From Poseidonocella sedimentorum (lineage in GTDB: Bacteria > Pseudomonadota > Alphaproteobacteria > Rhodobacterales > Rhodobacteraceae): a DNA stretch of 64,000 nucleotides. How positions within the stretch are numbered: position 1 is the first letter of the stretch; each line of letters starts with the position of its first letter. Made by a program: the position numbers and the translations under genes. Of this stretch, positions 55,893 to 64,000 are shown in pieces. Under the pieces are notes generated by a model, which had not been told where the DNA came from, did no database searches, and saw only the letters and a program-made list of their open reading frames with translations. The stretch is taken from positions 22,736 to 86,735 of the forward strand of contig NZ_FOYI01000013.1 of NCBI RefSeq assembly GCF_900116005.1. Reading direction: 5' to 3'.

Positions 55893-56810
55893 TCAGTTGC
55901 CAAGTTCATCGCCGGGTTTGAGCCCGACAGAGGCCGCCCATTCGCTGGCCGGGACCTTGCCGCCGCCCTCGGGGCGAACGCGGTGCAGACGGATGCGCCC
56001 GCCGACGCATTGGACCTCGACCCCCTCGTCGGAGATCGCGCGGATCCGGCCCGAGATGCCGTCGCCCGGCACCGGCCGGCAGTCAAAGACGCCCAGCTTC
56101 TCGCCGTTGAACGTCGTCCAGGCGCCCGGCGCGGGGTTGGTGCCTCGGATCAGGTCATAGACCTGGTTGACCGGACGGCCCCATTCGATGCGCGAATGGC
56201 GGGTGGTGCAGCGGCGCTCGTAGGTGGCCTCGTCTTCGTTGGCCACGATCCGCGGCGGGTTGCCGCCCCGGAAATGGTCGACGACGGTCAGCACGCTGTC
56301 CACCGCGTGGGGGTAGATCTTCTTGAAGTAGAGGTCGATCACCGTGTCATCCGGCCCGATCGGGCATTCCCACTGGATCAGGCTGTCGCCCTCGTCCAGC
56401 CCGTCGGACGGGTAGAACCACGAATAGCCGGATTTCTCGCTGCCCATGATGATCGGCCAGTTGACCGCCGAGGGCCCGCGATGCAGCGGCAGGAGCGAGG
56501 GGTGAAAGCAGATCGACCCGTGGGTCGGCGTGTCGCGCGCCGCTTCCGGCACGAAGACATTGACGAAGGCCATGACCATCAGATCGGCGTTGTAGCCCTT
56601 GAGCGTCTCCAGCGTGGCCGCGTCGTCGAAATTCGCGGGCTGCTCGACGGGCAGCCCCTTTTCAAGCGCGAACTCCTTGATCGGATCGACGGGTTTGCCG
56701 TCCTTGTCCGGTTCGCAATACACCGCGACCACGTCGTCGGTGCCTGTATCGAGGAGCTTTGCGAGCACATCCTTGCCGAATGCCTGCTGCCCCATCACGA
56801 TCAATCGCAT
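55893..56810 (-). CDS. 10-formyl-THF hydrolase-like formyltransferase-family protein
   Basis: 305 aa. The whole length parallels the N-terminal hydrolase domain of animal 10-formyl-THF dehydrogenase (ALDH1L1): [69 protein letters not shown], and [20 protein letters not shown]. The catalytic His103 and Asp142 are kept; the Asn two residues before the His in true formyltransferases is Cys101. No dehydrogenase domain follows. Hydrolysis of 10-formyl-THF, or a formyl transfer involving formyl-CoA, are both possible. Annotation as methionyl-tRNA formyltransferase would be misleading. Confidence 0.78.
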   Translation of the reverse strand: MRLIVMGQQAFGKDVLAKLLDTGTDDVVAVYCEPDKDGKPVDPIKEFALEKGLPVEQPANFDDAATLETLKGYNADLMVMAFVNVFVPEAARDTPTHGSICFHPSLLPLHRGPSAVNWPIIMGSEKSGYSWFYPSDGLDEGDSLIQWECPIGPDDTVIDLYFKKIYPHAVDSVLTVVDHFRGGNPPRIVANEDEATYERRCTTRHSRIEWGRPVNQVYDLIRGTNPAPGAWTTFNGEKLGVFDCRPVPGDGISGRIRAISDEGVEVQCVGGRIRLHRVRPEGGGKVPASEWAASVGLKPGDELGN

Positions 56811-56866
56811 TGTTATCCTCCCAGTGGCGCGCGCCGGTCTCCTCCCCGACGCGGCCAGATTAGTCC

Positions 56867-58141
56867 CTATTCTGCGGCGACCTTCTTCGGCGCCCCGACA
56901 GCGCCGGAGTCCACGATCCGCTGCAAATCCTCGCCATCGAAGCCCAGCACCTGTTCCAGGATCTCGATGGTGTGTTCCCCCAGAAGCGGTGAGCGCGTCA
57001 CTTCAACCGGGCTGTCGCTCAGCTTGATCGGGCAGCCCACGCTGGTGTAGCGGCCGCGCTCGGGGTGATCGATATCGACGATCGTTCCGGTCTGGCGCAG
57101 CCCGTCATCCTCGATGATCTCCTTGGTGGAGAGGATCGGCCCGACGGGGATGTTGAGCGGGTTGCAGATGTCCATCACCTCGAACTTGGTCTTGGTCTTG
57201 GTCCATTCCTCGATCCGGCCGAAGATCTCGTTGAGCTTGTCGAGGCGCTCCGGCGGCGTGGCATAGCCCTCCTTGGTCTTCCACTCCGGCGTGCCGATCA
57301 CGTCGCAGATCTGCTCCCAGACGGCGGCTTGAGTGATGAAATAGGTGTAGGCGTTTGGATCGGTCTCCCACCCCTTGCACTTGAGGATCCGCCCGGGCTG
57401 GCCGCCGCCGCTGTCGTTGCCCGCGCGCGGCGTGGCTTCGCCAAAGGGGATGCCCTCGCCGAACTGGCTGTATTCCTTGAGCGGCCCGGCTTCGAGGCGC
57501 TGCTGGTCGCGAAGCTTCACGCGGCAGAGGTTGATCACCCCGTCCTGCATCGGCGCGAGCACCTTCTGGCCCTTGCCCGTGCGCGCCGTCTGATAGAGCG
57601 CGGTGACGATGCCGAGCGCGAGGTGCAGCCCCGTGCCGCTGTCGCCGATCTGCGCCCCGGTCACCACCGGCGGGCCATCGAGGAAGCCGGTCGTAGAGGC
57701 CGCGCCACCCGCGCATTGCGCCACGTTTTCATAGACCTTGCAATCCTCGTACTTGCCCGGGCCGAAGCCCTTGACCGAGGCGAGGATCATCTTGGGATTG
57801 ATCTCCTGGATACGCTCCCAGGTGAAGCCCATACGATCCAGCGCGCCGGGCGCGAAGTTCTCGACCATCACGTCGCAGGTCTCGATCAGCCGGGTCAGGA
57901 CCTCCTTGCCCGTCTCGTTCTTCGAGTTGAGCTCGATGGAGCGCTTGTTGTGGTTCAGCATCGTGAAATAGAGGCTGTCCGCGCCGGGCACATCGACCAG
58001 CTGCTTGCGCGTCGCGTCCCCGACACCGGGGCGCTCGACCTTGATCACATCCGCGCCGAACCATGCCAGCAGCTGGGTGCAGGTCGGGCCGGACTGGACA
58101 TGGGTAAAGTCCAGGATCTTGACACCTTCAAGAGCTTTCAT
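56867..58141 (-). CDS. frc: formyl-CoA:oxalate CoA-transferase (Frc)
   Basis: 424 aa class-III CoA transferase: [27 protein letters not shown] (Gln16), the catalytic Asp167 in [16 protein letters not shown], and a glycine loop SGGGQPG (244-250). These match the Gln17, Asp169 and glycine loop of the Oxalobacter enzyme. It moves CoA from formyl-CoA to oxalate. It lies 17 nt downstream of oxc. CoA-transferase family members vary in substrate, but the pairing with oxc is strong support. Confidence 0.95.
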   Translation of the reverse strand: MKALEGVKILDFTHVQSGPTCTQLLAWFGADVIKVERPGVGDATRKQLVDVPGADSLYFTMLNHNKRSIELNSKNETGKEVLTRLIETCDVMVENFAPGALDRMGFTWERIQEINPKMILASVKGFGPGKYEDCKVYENVAQCAGGAASTTGFLDGPPVVTGAQIGDSGTGLHLALGIVTALYQTARTGKGQKVLAPMQDGVINLCRVKLRDQQRLEAGPLKEYSQFGEGIPFGEATPRAGNDSGGGQPGRILKCKGWETDPNAYTYFITQAAVWEQICDVIGTPEWKTKEGYATPPERLDKLNEIFGRIEEWTKTKTKFEVMDICNPLNIPVGPILSTKEIIEDDGLRQTGTIVDIDHPERGRYTSVGCPIKLSDSPVEVTRSPLLGEHTIEILEQVLGFDGEDLQRIVDSGAVGAPKKVAAE

Positions 58142-58158
58142 TCTTTAATCTCCTGACT

Positions 58159-59931
58159 TCACTTGATCTTTTGCGCCTGCGGGTAGCGCTGCTGCGCCAC
58201 CACAGAAGACGGGTTGAGATTGCCGATATTGCCGCTCTCCTTGCCCGCGCCCTCGGCGATCACAGCGTTGATGAGCGTCGGCTTGCGGCTGGCGAAGGCG
58301 TCCTTGATCGCCTGACGCAGCGCATCGGGGTTGTCGACGGTCACGCCGACGCCGCCAAAGGCCTCGATCATCTTGTCATAGCGCGAGTCCTTGACGAAGA
58401 CCGTGGTCGAGGGATCGTCCCCGCCGCCCCAGTTCTCGCCATCGCCGCGATAGATGCCGTTGTTGTTCATGATCACGGTGCAAACCGGCAGGTTGTAGCG
58501 GCAGACCGTTTCGATCTCCATGCCGCAGAACCCGAAGGCGCTGTCGCCCTCCACCGCGAGGACCTGATTGCCGGTCTCGACAGCCGCGGCGACCGCCGAG
58601 CCCATGCCGATCCCCATGATGCCCCAGGTGCCCACGTCAAGACGTTTGCGGGGCTTGTGGAGATCGACGATCGAACGGCACTGGTCAAGCGCGTTGGCGC
58701 CTTCGTTGACCAGAACCACGTCCGGGTTCTCGGCCAGAAGTTCCTTCACGACCCCGAGCGAGCCTTGATAGTCCATCGGGCTGTTGTTGTTCTTCAGGCG
58801 CGACGCCATTTTGGCAACGTTGCCCTCGACCTTGGCGCGCACTGCGCCGGTCCAGCTTTCATCCGGCTTCTGCCAGCTGCCGCCGATCTTCTCCAGCAGC
58901 GCGGTTGCCACGCTGCCCACATCGCCGATGAGCGGTGCGGAGATCTTCTGGTTGCTGTCCATCTCGGTGGGTTCAATGTCGATCTGGACGAAGGACTTGG
59001 AGCCCTTCTCGCCCCAGGCCGGGCCTTCACCGTGGCTCAGGAGCCAGTTGAGGCGGGCACCGATCAGGAAGACACAGTCGCTTTCCTTGAGCACCAGCGA
59101 GCGTGCCGCGGAGGCGCATTGCGGATGGGTGTCGGGCAGAAGGCCCTTGGCCATCGACATCGGCAGGTAGGGGAAGCCCAGCGTCTCGACCAGCTCACGC
59201 ACCTTGTCGTCGGCTTGCGCATAGGCCGCGCCCTTGCCGATGATGAAGAGCGGCTTCTTGGCCTTCGAGAGCACGTCGATCGCACGGTCGATGGCCTCCG
59301 GCGCCGGAACGCTCGCCGGGTTCGGATCGACCACCTCGATGAGCGATTTTTGCCCCTCGACCGCGTCCATGACCTGCCCGAGCAGCGCGCCGGGAATGTC
59401 GAGATAGACGCCGCCCGGCCGCCCGGTCAGCGCCGCGCGGATGGCGCGGGCAACCCCGAGGCCGATGTCTTCGGCGTGCAGAATGCGGTAGGCGGCCTTG
59501 CAGTGCGGACGCGCGATGGCCAGCTGGTCCATCTCTTCATAGTCGCCGCGCTGAAGATCGACGACCTCGCGTTCGGAAGAGCCGGAAATCAGGATCATCG
59601 GCCAGCAGTTCGTCGTGGCATGGGCCAGGGCGGTCAGACCATTGAGGAAGCCCGGCGCGGACACTGTCATGCAGATCCCCGGCTTCTTGGTCAGGAACCC
59701 GGCCGCCGCAGCGGCATAGCCCGCGTGTTGTTCATGCCGGAAGGAGAGCACGCGCAACCCCTGTGCCTGCGCATAGCGCCCCAGGTCCGTGATCGGGATC
59801 CCGGGCACATTGTAAATCGTCTCGACGCCGTTGAGCTTCAGCGCATCGATCAGAAGATGAAACCCGTCGGTAAGCGTTTCCGGGGCGACCTCGCCCACAT
59901 CAGCCGCGTCCTGTGCCGCTGCAACTGCCAT
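58159..59931 (-). CDS. oxc: oxalyl-CoA decarboxylase (Oxc)
   Basis: 590 aa ThDP enzyme. Its N-terminal catalytic Glu67 is in SFRHEQHAGYAAAAAGFLT. The ThDP/Mg motif is EGDSAFGFCGMEIETVCRYNLPVCTVIMNNNG in the C-terminal third. It decarboxylates oxalyl-CoA to formyl-CoA plus CO2. It is upstream of frc and 40 nt downstream of a GntR regulator. Confidence 0.95.
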   Translation of the reverse strand: MAVAAAQDAADVGEVAPETLTDGFHLLIDALKLNGVETIYNVPGIPITDLGRYAQAQGLRVLSFRHEQHAGYAAAAAGFLTKKPGICMTVSAPGFLNGLTALAHATTNCWPMILISGSSEREVVDLQRGDYEEMDQLAIARPHCKAAYRILHAEDIGLGVARAIRAALTGRPGGVYLDIPGALLGQVMDAVEGQKSLIEVVDPNPASVPAPEAIDRAIDVLSKAKKPLFIIGKGAAYAQADDKVRELVETLGFPYLPMSMAKGLLPDTHPQCASAARSLVLKESDCVFLIGARLNWLLSHGEGPAWGEKGSKSFVQIDIEPTEMDSNQKISAPLIGDVGSVATALLEKIGGSWQKPDESWTGAVRAKVEGNVAKMASRLKNNNSPMDYQGSLGVVKELLAENPDVVLVNEGANALDQCRSIVDLHKPRKRLDVGTWGIMGIGMGSAVAAAVETGNQVLAVEGDSAFGFCGMEIETVCRYNLPVCTVIMNNNGIYRGDGENWGGGDDPSTTVFVKDSRYDKMIEAFGGVGVTVDNPDALRQAIKDAFASRKPTLINAVIAEGAGKESGNIGNLNPSSVVAQQRYPQAQKIK

Positions 59932-59971
59932 GTATTCCTCCCTTTACTGCCGTCCCCGGCAATCTCTTGAC

Positions 59972-60688
59972 TTAACCGTCCGCCTGGCGCGAGCGTTCGC
60001 TGGCGCGCCGTTCCAGCTCGAGCCGTGTCCAGGTGCGGCGCACATGCTCATGCAACTTCATCGTGTGCTCCCTCACGCGATTGGCCGCATCCTCCGGATC
60101 CCGCCGCTCCAGCGCGTCGATGATCTCCTCATGATCAACCACGGACCGGCGCACCCGATCGCCCTCGCCCATTGCCCGAAGGCGCACGGCGTGCATGTGA
60201 AGAAAGAGCCCATCGGCCATCTCCTTCAGCAAAGCGCATTTCGAAATCTCCAGGATGCGCTGGTGGAACCGGATATTGTCCTCCGAGTATTCCGATATCC
60301 GCGTCCCCGCGCCGTCCTCGCTGTACTTCCCGGCGATCTTGCGCAGATTTGAGATCTCCGCATCGCTCGCCCGCGCCGTCGCCAGCCGCGCGGCCATGCT
60401 CTCAAGCGCGGCCCAGGCGACGATCATCTCGAGAATTTCGTCCAGGCTCTTGCGCTGAACATAGACCCCCTTGCGCGGCACGACGGTCAGAAGACCATCC
60501 CGTTCCAGCCGGGCAATCGCCTCCCGCAGCGGTGTGCGGGATATGCCGAGCTGCTCGGCCAGCGAGCGCTCATCGATTCGCAGATCCGCATCCTCGGCGT
60601 AGATATCCATCTCCGTGATCGCGTCGCGCAGCATGTCGTAGACATGGTCCTTGAGCGTGAAGCTGGACGGGATCGGACGAAGCTTCAT
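59972..60688 (-). CDS. GntR-family (FCD) transcriptional regulator
   Basis: 238 aa. An N-terminal winged helix (LRIDERSLAEQLGISRTPLREAIARLERDGLLTVVPRKGVYV, about 36-77) is followed by an all-helical FCD ligand domain with His residues (NIRFHQRILEISK, VVDHEEIIDALERRD) that bind metal and carboxylate ligands in this family. It heads the oxc-frc-formyl-THF hydrolase-fhs-usp run and is probably its regulator, responding to oxalate or a related acid. A palindromic TGGTATACCA lies 49-58 nt upstream of its start. Confidence 0.9.
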   Translation of the reverse strand: MKLRPIPSSFTLKDHVYDMLRDAITEMDIYAEDADLRIDERSLAEQLGISRTPLREAIARLERDGLLTVVPRKGVYVQRKSLDEILEMIVAWAALESMAARLATARASDAEISNLRKIAGKYSEDGAGTRISEYSEDNIRFHQRILEISKCALLKEMADGLFLHMHAVRLRAMGEGDRVRRSVVDHEEIIDALERRDPEDAANRVREHTMKLHEHVRRTWTRLELERRASERSRQADG

Positions 60689-61149
60689 GCGGCCTCACCC
60701 CTCTTCAGCCCAGCGATCAAGAACATGCGTTTCATGTGGTATACCATAGACCAGGACTTTCCACCTAGCAACAGGATTTCAGGAAAAATCGCCGGGCCTG
60801 AATTCGCACTTCTATAGTATTCAATTCAATCTCGCATTTACCCCGGTCATTTCGCAATTGCAGCGAAGACACTCCTACTCCCCCGGGTTGAATCGAACAT
60901 TTTTCGTTATTTTATTAGTATTTACCTAGTTATCCTCGAAGCACAGTGATCCGCGCACATCATGCTGCGCGTGCTATCTCATTATTGAGGGGGCCAGTTT
61001 GACCGAGGCCCGATAACGAAAACATATGAGACAATCACTTCCTGTTCCATTTCCGCCAGATCGCGGCTTGATAGAAAAATAACGGAGTGGTATGTGGTAT
61101 CCCAGAACATCGGCGCGCCGCCGTTCGACGGGCGTGCGAAGGGAGGCAC
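60689..61149. promoter_or_regulatory. 461-nt divergent regulatory region with a GntR-type palindrome
   Basis: No gene is seen; the central part (60780-60950) is A+T-rich. TGGTATACCA (60737-60746) is a perfect palindrome placed to control the GntR gene and its operon. A related TGTGGTATCCCA (61093-61104) lies about 50 nt before the isochorismatase-family start, suggesting that the same regulator could act on both directions. Confidence 0.5.
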
Positions 61150-61689
61150 ATGCTTATTCGCGCAAATGATTCCGCGCTGATCGTGATCGACATGCAGGAA
61201 CGCCTCGTTCCCGCCATGCAAGCCCCGGCCAGAACGATTCGCAACACCCGCAAACTTCTCGCCGGCGCCGCCGAGGTGGGCGTGCCGGTGATCATGACCG
61301 AACAATATCCTGACGGGCTCGGCACCACTGTGCCCGAGCTTGTCGGCGTCGCACCGGCGACCGTCCTGCCAAAGATGCACTTTTCCTGCATGGAAGATGA
61401 AACCTTCGCCGACCACTTCCGCGCATTGGGCCGCAAACAGGCCGTGCTCGCGGGCATGGAGGCGCATATCTGCGTGGTCCAGACCGCGGCCAGCCTGATC
61501 GAGTCCGGGTTCGAGGTCTTCGTGGTTTCGGACGCCACCGCCTCCCGCACGTTGGAAAGCGAAGAGGCCTGCATCGCCCGGCTGAGCGCCGCGGGCGCGG
61601 GGATCGTGACCACCGAAATGGTGATATTCGAATGGCTGGGCCGCGCCGGCACACCGGCCTTCAAGAACATGCTGCCGCTCATCAAGTAG
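61150..61689 (+). CDS. isochorismatase-family cysteine hydrolase
   Basis: 179 aa: catalytic Asp in LIVIDMQERLVPAM, Lys in VLPKMHFSC, and nucleophilic Cys in GMEAHICVVQTA, with TEQYPDGLGTTVPEL as in the ISOC1/ISOC2-like subgroup. The substrate is unknown; amide or imide hydrolysis is usual for the family. The start at 61150 follows GGGAGG 3 nt upstream. It lies between the oxalate-type regulator and sucC, 57 nt before sucC. Confidence 0.85.
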   Translation: MLIRANDSALIVIDMQERLVPAMQAPARTIRNTRKLLAGAAEVGVPVIMTEQYPDGLGTTVPELVGVAPATVLPKMHFSCMEDETFADHFRALGRKQAVLAGMEAHICVVQTAASLIESGFEVFVVSDATASRTLESEEACIARLSAAGAGIVTTEMVIFEWLGRAGTPAFKNMLPLIK

Positions 61690-61746
61690 CAGCCTCAGTC
61701 ATTACATGGCCCGAAACGGGCAGCACGCGGGAGGAGCGTCAGGACT

Positions 61747-62940
61747 ATGAACATACACGAGTATCAGGCGAAGGGATTGTTGCGGGCGTATGGGGCGCCT
61801 GTATCGGATGGGCGTGCGGTATTGCGGGCGGAAGAGGCGAAGACGGCGGCGGGTGAGCTGGATGGTCCGATCTGGGTCGTGAAGGCGCAGATTCATGCCG
61901 GCGGGCGCGGCAAGGGCACGTTCAAGGAGGCCGACGCGGGCGAGAAGGGTGGCGTTCGGATCACCAAATCGGTCGAGGAAGCCGCTTCCGAGGCCAAGAA
62001 GATGCTCGGGCGCACGCTCGTGACCCACCAGACCGGCCCCGCGGGCAAGCAGGTGGGTCGGATCTATATCGAGGACGGCGCGGGGATTTCCACCGAGATG
62101 TACCTCGCGCTGCTGGTCGATCGCCAGACCAGCCGCGTGTCCTTCGTCTGCTCGACCGAGGGCGGCATGGACATCGAGGAAGTGGCCGCCGAGACCCCGG
62201 AGAAGATCCTGAGCTTCTCGGTCGATCCGGCGACGGGCTACCAGCCGTTCCACGGCCGCCGCATCGCCTTCATGCTGGGCCTCGAGGGCAAGCAGGTGAA
62301 GCAATGCGTGGCGCTGATGGGCACGCTCTACAAGATGTTCCTCGAGAAGGACATGGAGATGCTGGAGATCAACCCGCTGATCGTCGATGACGCGGGCGAT
62401 CTGAAGTGTCTCGATGCCAAGATGGGCTTTGACGGCAACGCCGTGTACCGCCACTCCGACATCGCCGAGCTGCGCGACACCTCCGAGGAGGATCCCAAGG
62501 AGCTGGCGGCCTCGCAGTATGACCTGAACTACATCGCGCTCGACGGCGAGATCGGCTGCATGGTCAACGGCGCAGGGCTAGCGATGGCGACGATGGACAT
62601 CATCAAGCTCTACGGCGCGGAGCCGGCGAACTTCCTCGACGTGGGCGGCGGCGCGACCAAGGAGAAGGTCACCGAGGCGTTCAAGATCATCACGTCGGAC
62701 CCCAACGTCAAAGGCATCCTCGTGAACATCTTCGGCGGAATCATGCGCTGCGATGTGATTGCCGAGGGCGTCGTGGCGGCGGTCAAGGAGGTCGGCCTGC
62801 AGGTCCCGCTGGTGGTGCGTCTCGAAGGCACCAACGTCGAGAAGGGCAAGGAGATCATCAACACCTCCGGCCTCGACGTCATCGCCGCCGACGACCTCAA
62901 GGACGGCGCGGAGAAGATTGTCAAAGCCGTGAAAGGCTGA
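61747..62940 (+). CDS. sucC: succinate--CoA ligase beta subunit (SucC)
   Basis: 397 aa: [25 protein letters not shown]-grasp loop [29 protein letters not shown] and [31 protein letters not shown]. The pair with sucD forms succinyl-CoA ligase. Malate-CoA ligase MtkA is a close relative used in the serine cycle, but the residues here read as ordinary SucC of this lineage. In related genomes sucC usually follows mdh; here an isochorismatase-family gene precedes it. Confidence 0.88.
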   Translation: MNIHEYQAKGLLRAYGAPVSDGRAVLRAEEAKTAAGELDGPIWVVKAQIHAGGRGKGTFKEADAGEKGGVRITKSVEEAASEAKKMLGRTLVTHQTGPAGKQVGRIYIEDGAGISTEMYLALLVDRQTSRVSFVCSTEGGMDIEEVAAETPEKILSFSVDPATGYQPFHGRRIAFMLGLEGKQVKQCVALMGTLYKMFLEKDMEMLEINPLIVDDAGDLKCLDAKMGFDGNAVYRHSDIAELRDTSEEDPKELAASQYDLNYIALDGEIGCMVNGAGLAMATMDIIKLYGAEPANFLDVGGGATKEKVTEAFKIITSDPNVKGILVNIFGGIMRCDVIAEGVVAAVKEVGLQVPLVVRLEGTNVEKGKEIINTSGLDVIAADDLKDGAEKIVKAVKG

Positions 62941-62982
62941 TCGGAATGCATTCGATGCCGACACATCGCCACCGGGCGCAGA

Positions 62983-63060
62983 GGGCTGCGCCGACCCGCG
63001 GGAAGGCGCAGATGCGCCGCCCCGGGGGGGCGGGTCGGCGCAGCCCGGCGGTCCCCGCCG
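62983..63060 (+). other. large structured inverted repeat between sucC and sucD
   Basis: A perfect 17-bp inverted repeat has arms at 62983-62999 (GGGCTGCGCCGACCCGC) and 63030-63046. Inside its 30-nt loop is a smaller stem GGCGCA/TGCGCC (63005-63010, 63013-63018). Immediately after it comes CGGCGG/CCGCCG (63046-63051, 63055-63060). Lacking a T tract, it more likely stabilises or divides the sucC-sucD transcript than terminates it. Confidence 0.65.
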
Positions 63061-63119
63061 GGCAGAACTTCAACTCCGGGCGCGCGTAAGACGCCACACA
63101 GATATCAGGAGCCAATCAC

Positions 63120-64000
63120 ATGGCCGTCCTCATCGACGAAAACACCAAAGTCATCTGCCAGGGTCTGACCGGCAGCCAAGGCACATTCCACTCCGAACAG
63201 GCCATCGCCTATGGCACCAAGATGGTCGGCGGCGTGACCCCCGGCAAAGGCGGGCAGGAGCATCTCGGCCTGCCGGTCTTCAACTCGGTCCACGAGGCCA
63301 AGCACGTGACCGAGGCCAACGCCACGGTGATCTACGTCCCGCCCCCCTTCGCCGCCGACTCGATCCTCGAGGCGATCGACGCCGAGATGGAGGTGATCGT
63401 GGCGATCACCGAAGGCATCCCGGTGCTCGACATGATGCGCGTCAAGCGCGCGCTGGAGACGTCGAAGTCGATCCTCATCGGCCCCAACTGCCCCGGTGTC
63501 ATCACGCCGGACGCCTGCAAGATCGGCATCATGCCCGGCCACATCCACAAGCGCGGCTCGGTCGGCGTCGTCTCGCGCTCCGGCACGCTGACCTACGAGG
63601 CGGTCAAGCAGACGACGGACGTCGGCCTCGGCCAGAGCACCTGCGTCGGCATCGGCGGCGATCCGATCAAGGGCACCGAACACATCGACACGCTGGAATG
63701 GTTCCTCGCCGATGACGAAACCACCTCGATCATCATGATCGGCGAGATCGGCGGCTCGGCGGAAGAAGAAGCCGCCCAGTTCCTCGCCGACGAGAAAAAG
63801 CGCGGCCGCTGGAAGCCGACCGCCGGCTTCATCGCCGGCCGCACCGCCCCTCCGGGCCGCCGCATGGGCCACGCCGGCGCCATCGTCGCCGGCGGCAAGG
63901 GCGGCGCTGAAGACAAGATCGAAGCCATGCAAGCCGCCGGAATCGTCGTCGCCGAAAGCCCCGCTGGCCTCGGCGAAGCCGTCCTCAAGGCCATCGGGTA
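63120..64000 (+). CDS. sucD: succinate--CoA ligase alpha subunit (SucD), cut by the window end
   Basis: The frame is open for 293 codons with no stop before the window end; the product is almost complete by family length. [45 protein letters not shown] opens the CoA-binding domain. [10 protein letters not shown] and [17 protein letters not shown] follow; the last contains the phosphorylated His at about residue 249. The start at 63120 has CAGGAG 8 nt upstream. It pairs with SucC. Confidence 0.93.
   Translation, partial: MAVLIDENTKVICQGLTGSQGTFHSEQAIAYGTKMVGGVTPGKGGQEHLGLPVFNSVHEAKHVTEANATVIYVPPPFAADSILEAIDAEMEVIVAITEGIPVLDMMRVKRALETSKSILIGPNCPGVITPDACKIGIMPGHIHKRGSVGVVSRSGTLTYEAVKQTTDVGLGQSTCVGIGGDPIKGTEHIDTLEWFLADDETTSIIMIGEIGGSAEEEAAQFLADEKKRGRWKPTAGFIAGRTAPPGRRMGHAGAIVAGGKGGAEDKIEAMQAAGIVVAESPAGLGEAVLKAIG

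Noticed and set aside
55893..56810. Methionyl-tRNA formyltransferase (fmt)
   Set aside because: No def gene is adjacent, the formyltransferase Asn is missing, and the sequence follows the ALDH1L1 hydrolase domain along its length.
61747..64000. sucC-sucD read as malate--CoA ligase (mtkA-mtkB) of the serine cycle
   Set aside because: Context near serine-cycle-type genes invites it, but the recognisable motifs read as ordinary SucC/SucD of this lineage. It was kept only as an alternative.

Overview
The window is chromosomal DNA of an aerobic alphaproteobacterium, most likely a member of the Rhodobacteraceae (Roseobacter group). This rests on GcrA, an aerobic CobG-type B12 pathway, TctABC and ScfR-type genes, a VPLPA-CTERM protein, the high G+C content, pervasive 4-nt gene overlaps, and two copies of a CTTCTTCTCTTC/AAATACTC intergenic motif. 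It is an assignment by gene content and style, not by a database match.

Layout. (1) 1-4.4 kb holds a DUF421 membrane protein fragment, the cell-cycle regulator gcrA, an ABC-2 permease, and argD-argF. (2) 4.5-28.8 kb is a nearly complete aerobic cobalamin supercluster with two cobalamin riboswitches. The first, on the plus strand, precedes cbtB-cbtA and a His-rich exported protein. The second, on the minus strand, precedes a DUF1636 protein, cobW and cobN-G-H-I-J, and probably continues through the antisense cobK into cobL-E-M-B-A-F. Next come cobO, a K+-channel-like gene, cobQ, cobD, cbiB, an L-threonine-kinase-like GHMP kinase, a CobC-like phosphatase, and cobU-cobT-cobS. Not seen here are the chelatase subunits CobS/CobT (P. 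denitrificans names), CobR and BluB. (3) 28.8-34.7 kb holds tRNA-Val(TAC), a VPLPA-CTERM protein, a fatty acid desaturase, and the conserved yfgM-bamB-der block. (4) 35.0-39.9 kb is an RND efflux pair. (5) 39.9-42.5 kb is a visibly A+T-richer insertion with one orphan KAP-like P-loop NTPase, followed by a cluster of strong palindromes. (6) 42.5-44.5 kb holds lipA and oxyR.

(7) 44.7-64 kb reads as an oxalate/glyoxylate/C1 assimilation locus. It contains serine-glyoxylate aminotransferase, serine hydroxymethyltransferase and a ketopantoate-reductase-family protein (candidate oxalyl-CoA reductase, PanE2-like). A divergent ScfR/RamB-type regulator follows, then a tripartite tricarboxylate transporter (tctCBA), a universal stress protein, formate-THF ligase, and a stand-alone 10-formyl-THF hydrolase-like protein. 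Formyl-CoA:oxalate CoA-transferase, oxalyl-CoA decarboxylase and a GntR/FCD regulator come next, then an isochorismatase-family hydrolase and sucC-sucD. A coherent scheme follows: oxalate is activated by Frc; oxalyl-CoA is either reduced to glyoxylate and aminated to glycine, or decarboxylated to formyl-CoA and formate. Formate enters folate via Fhs, and GlyA joins the C1 unit to glycine to make serine. This locus is the most interesting part of the window. Individual enzymes are known families; the physical assembly and two of the assignments (PanE2-like, formyl-THF hydrolase-like) are inferences.

No insertion sequence, integrase, CRISPR array or rRNA was found.
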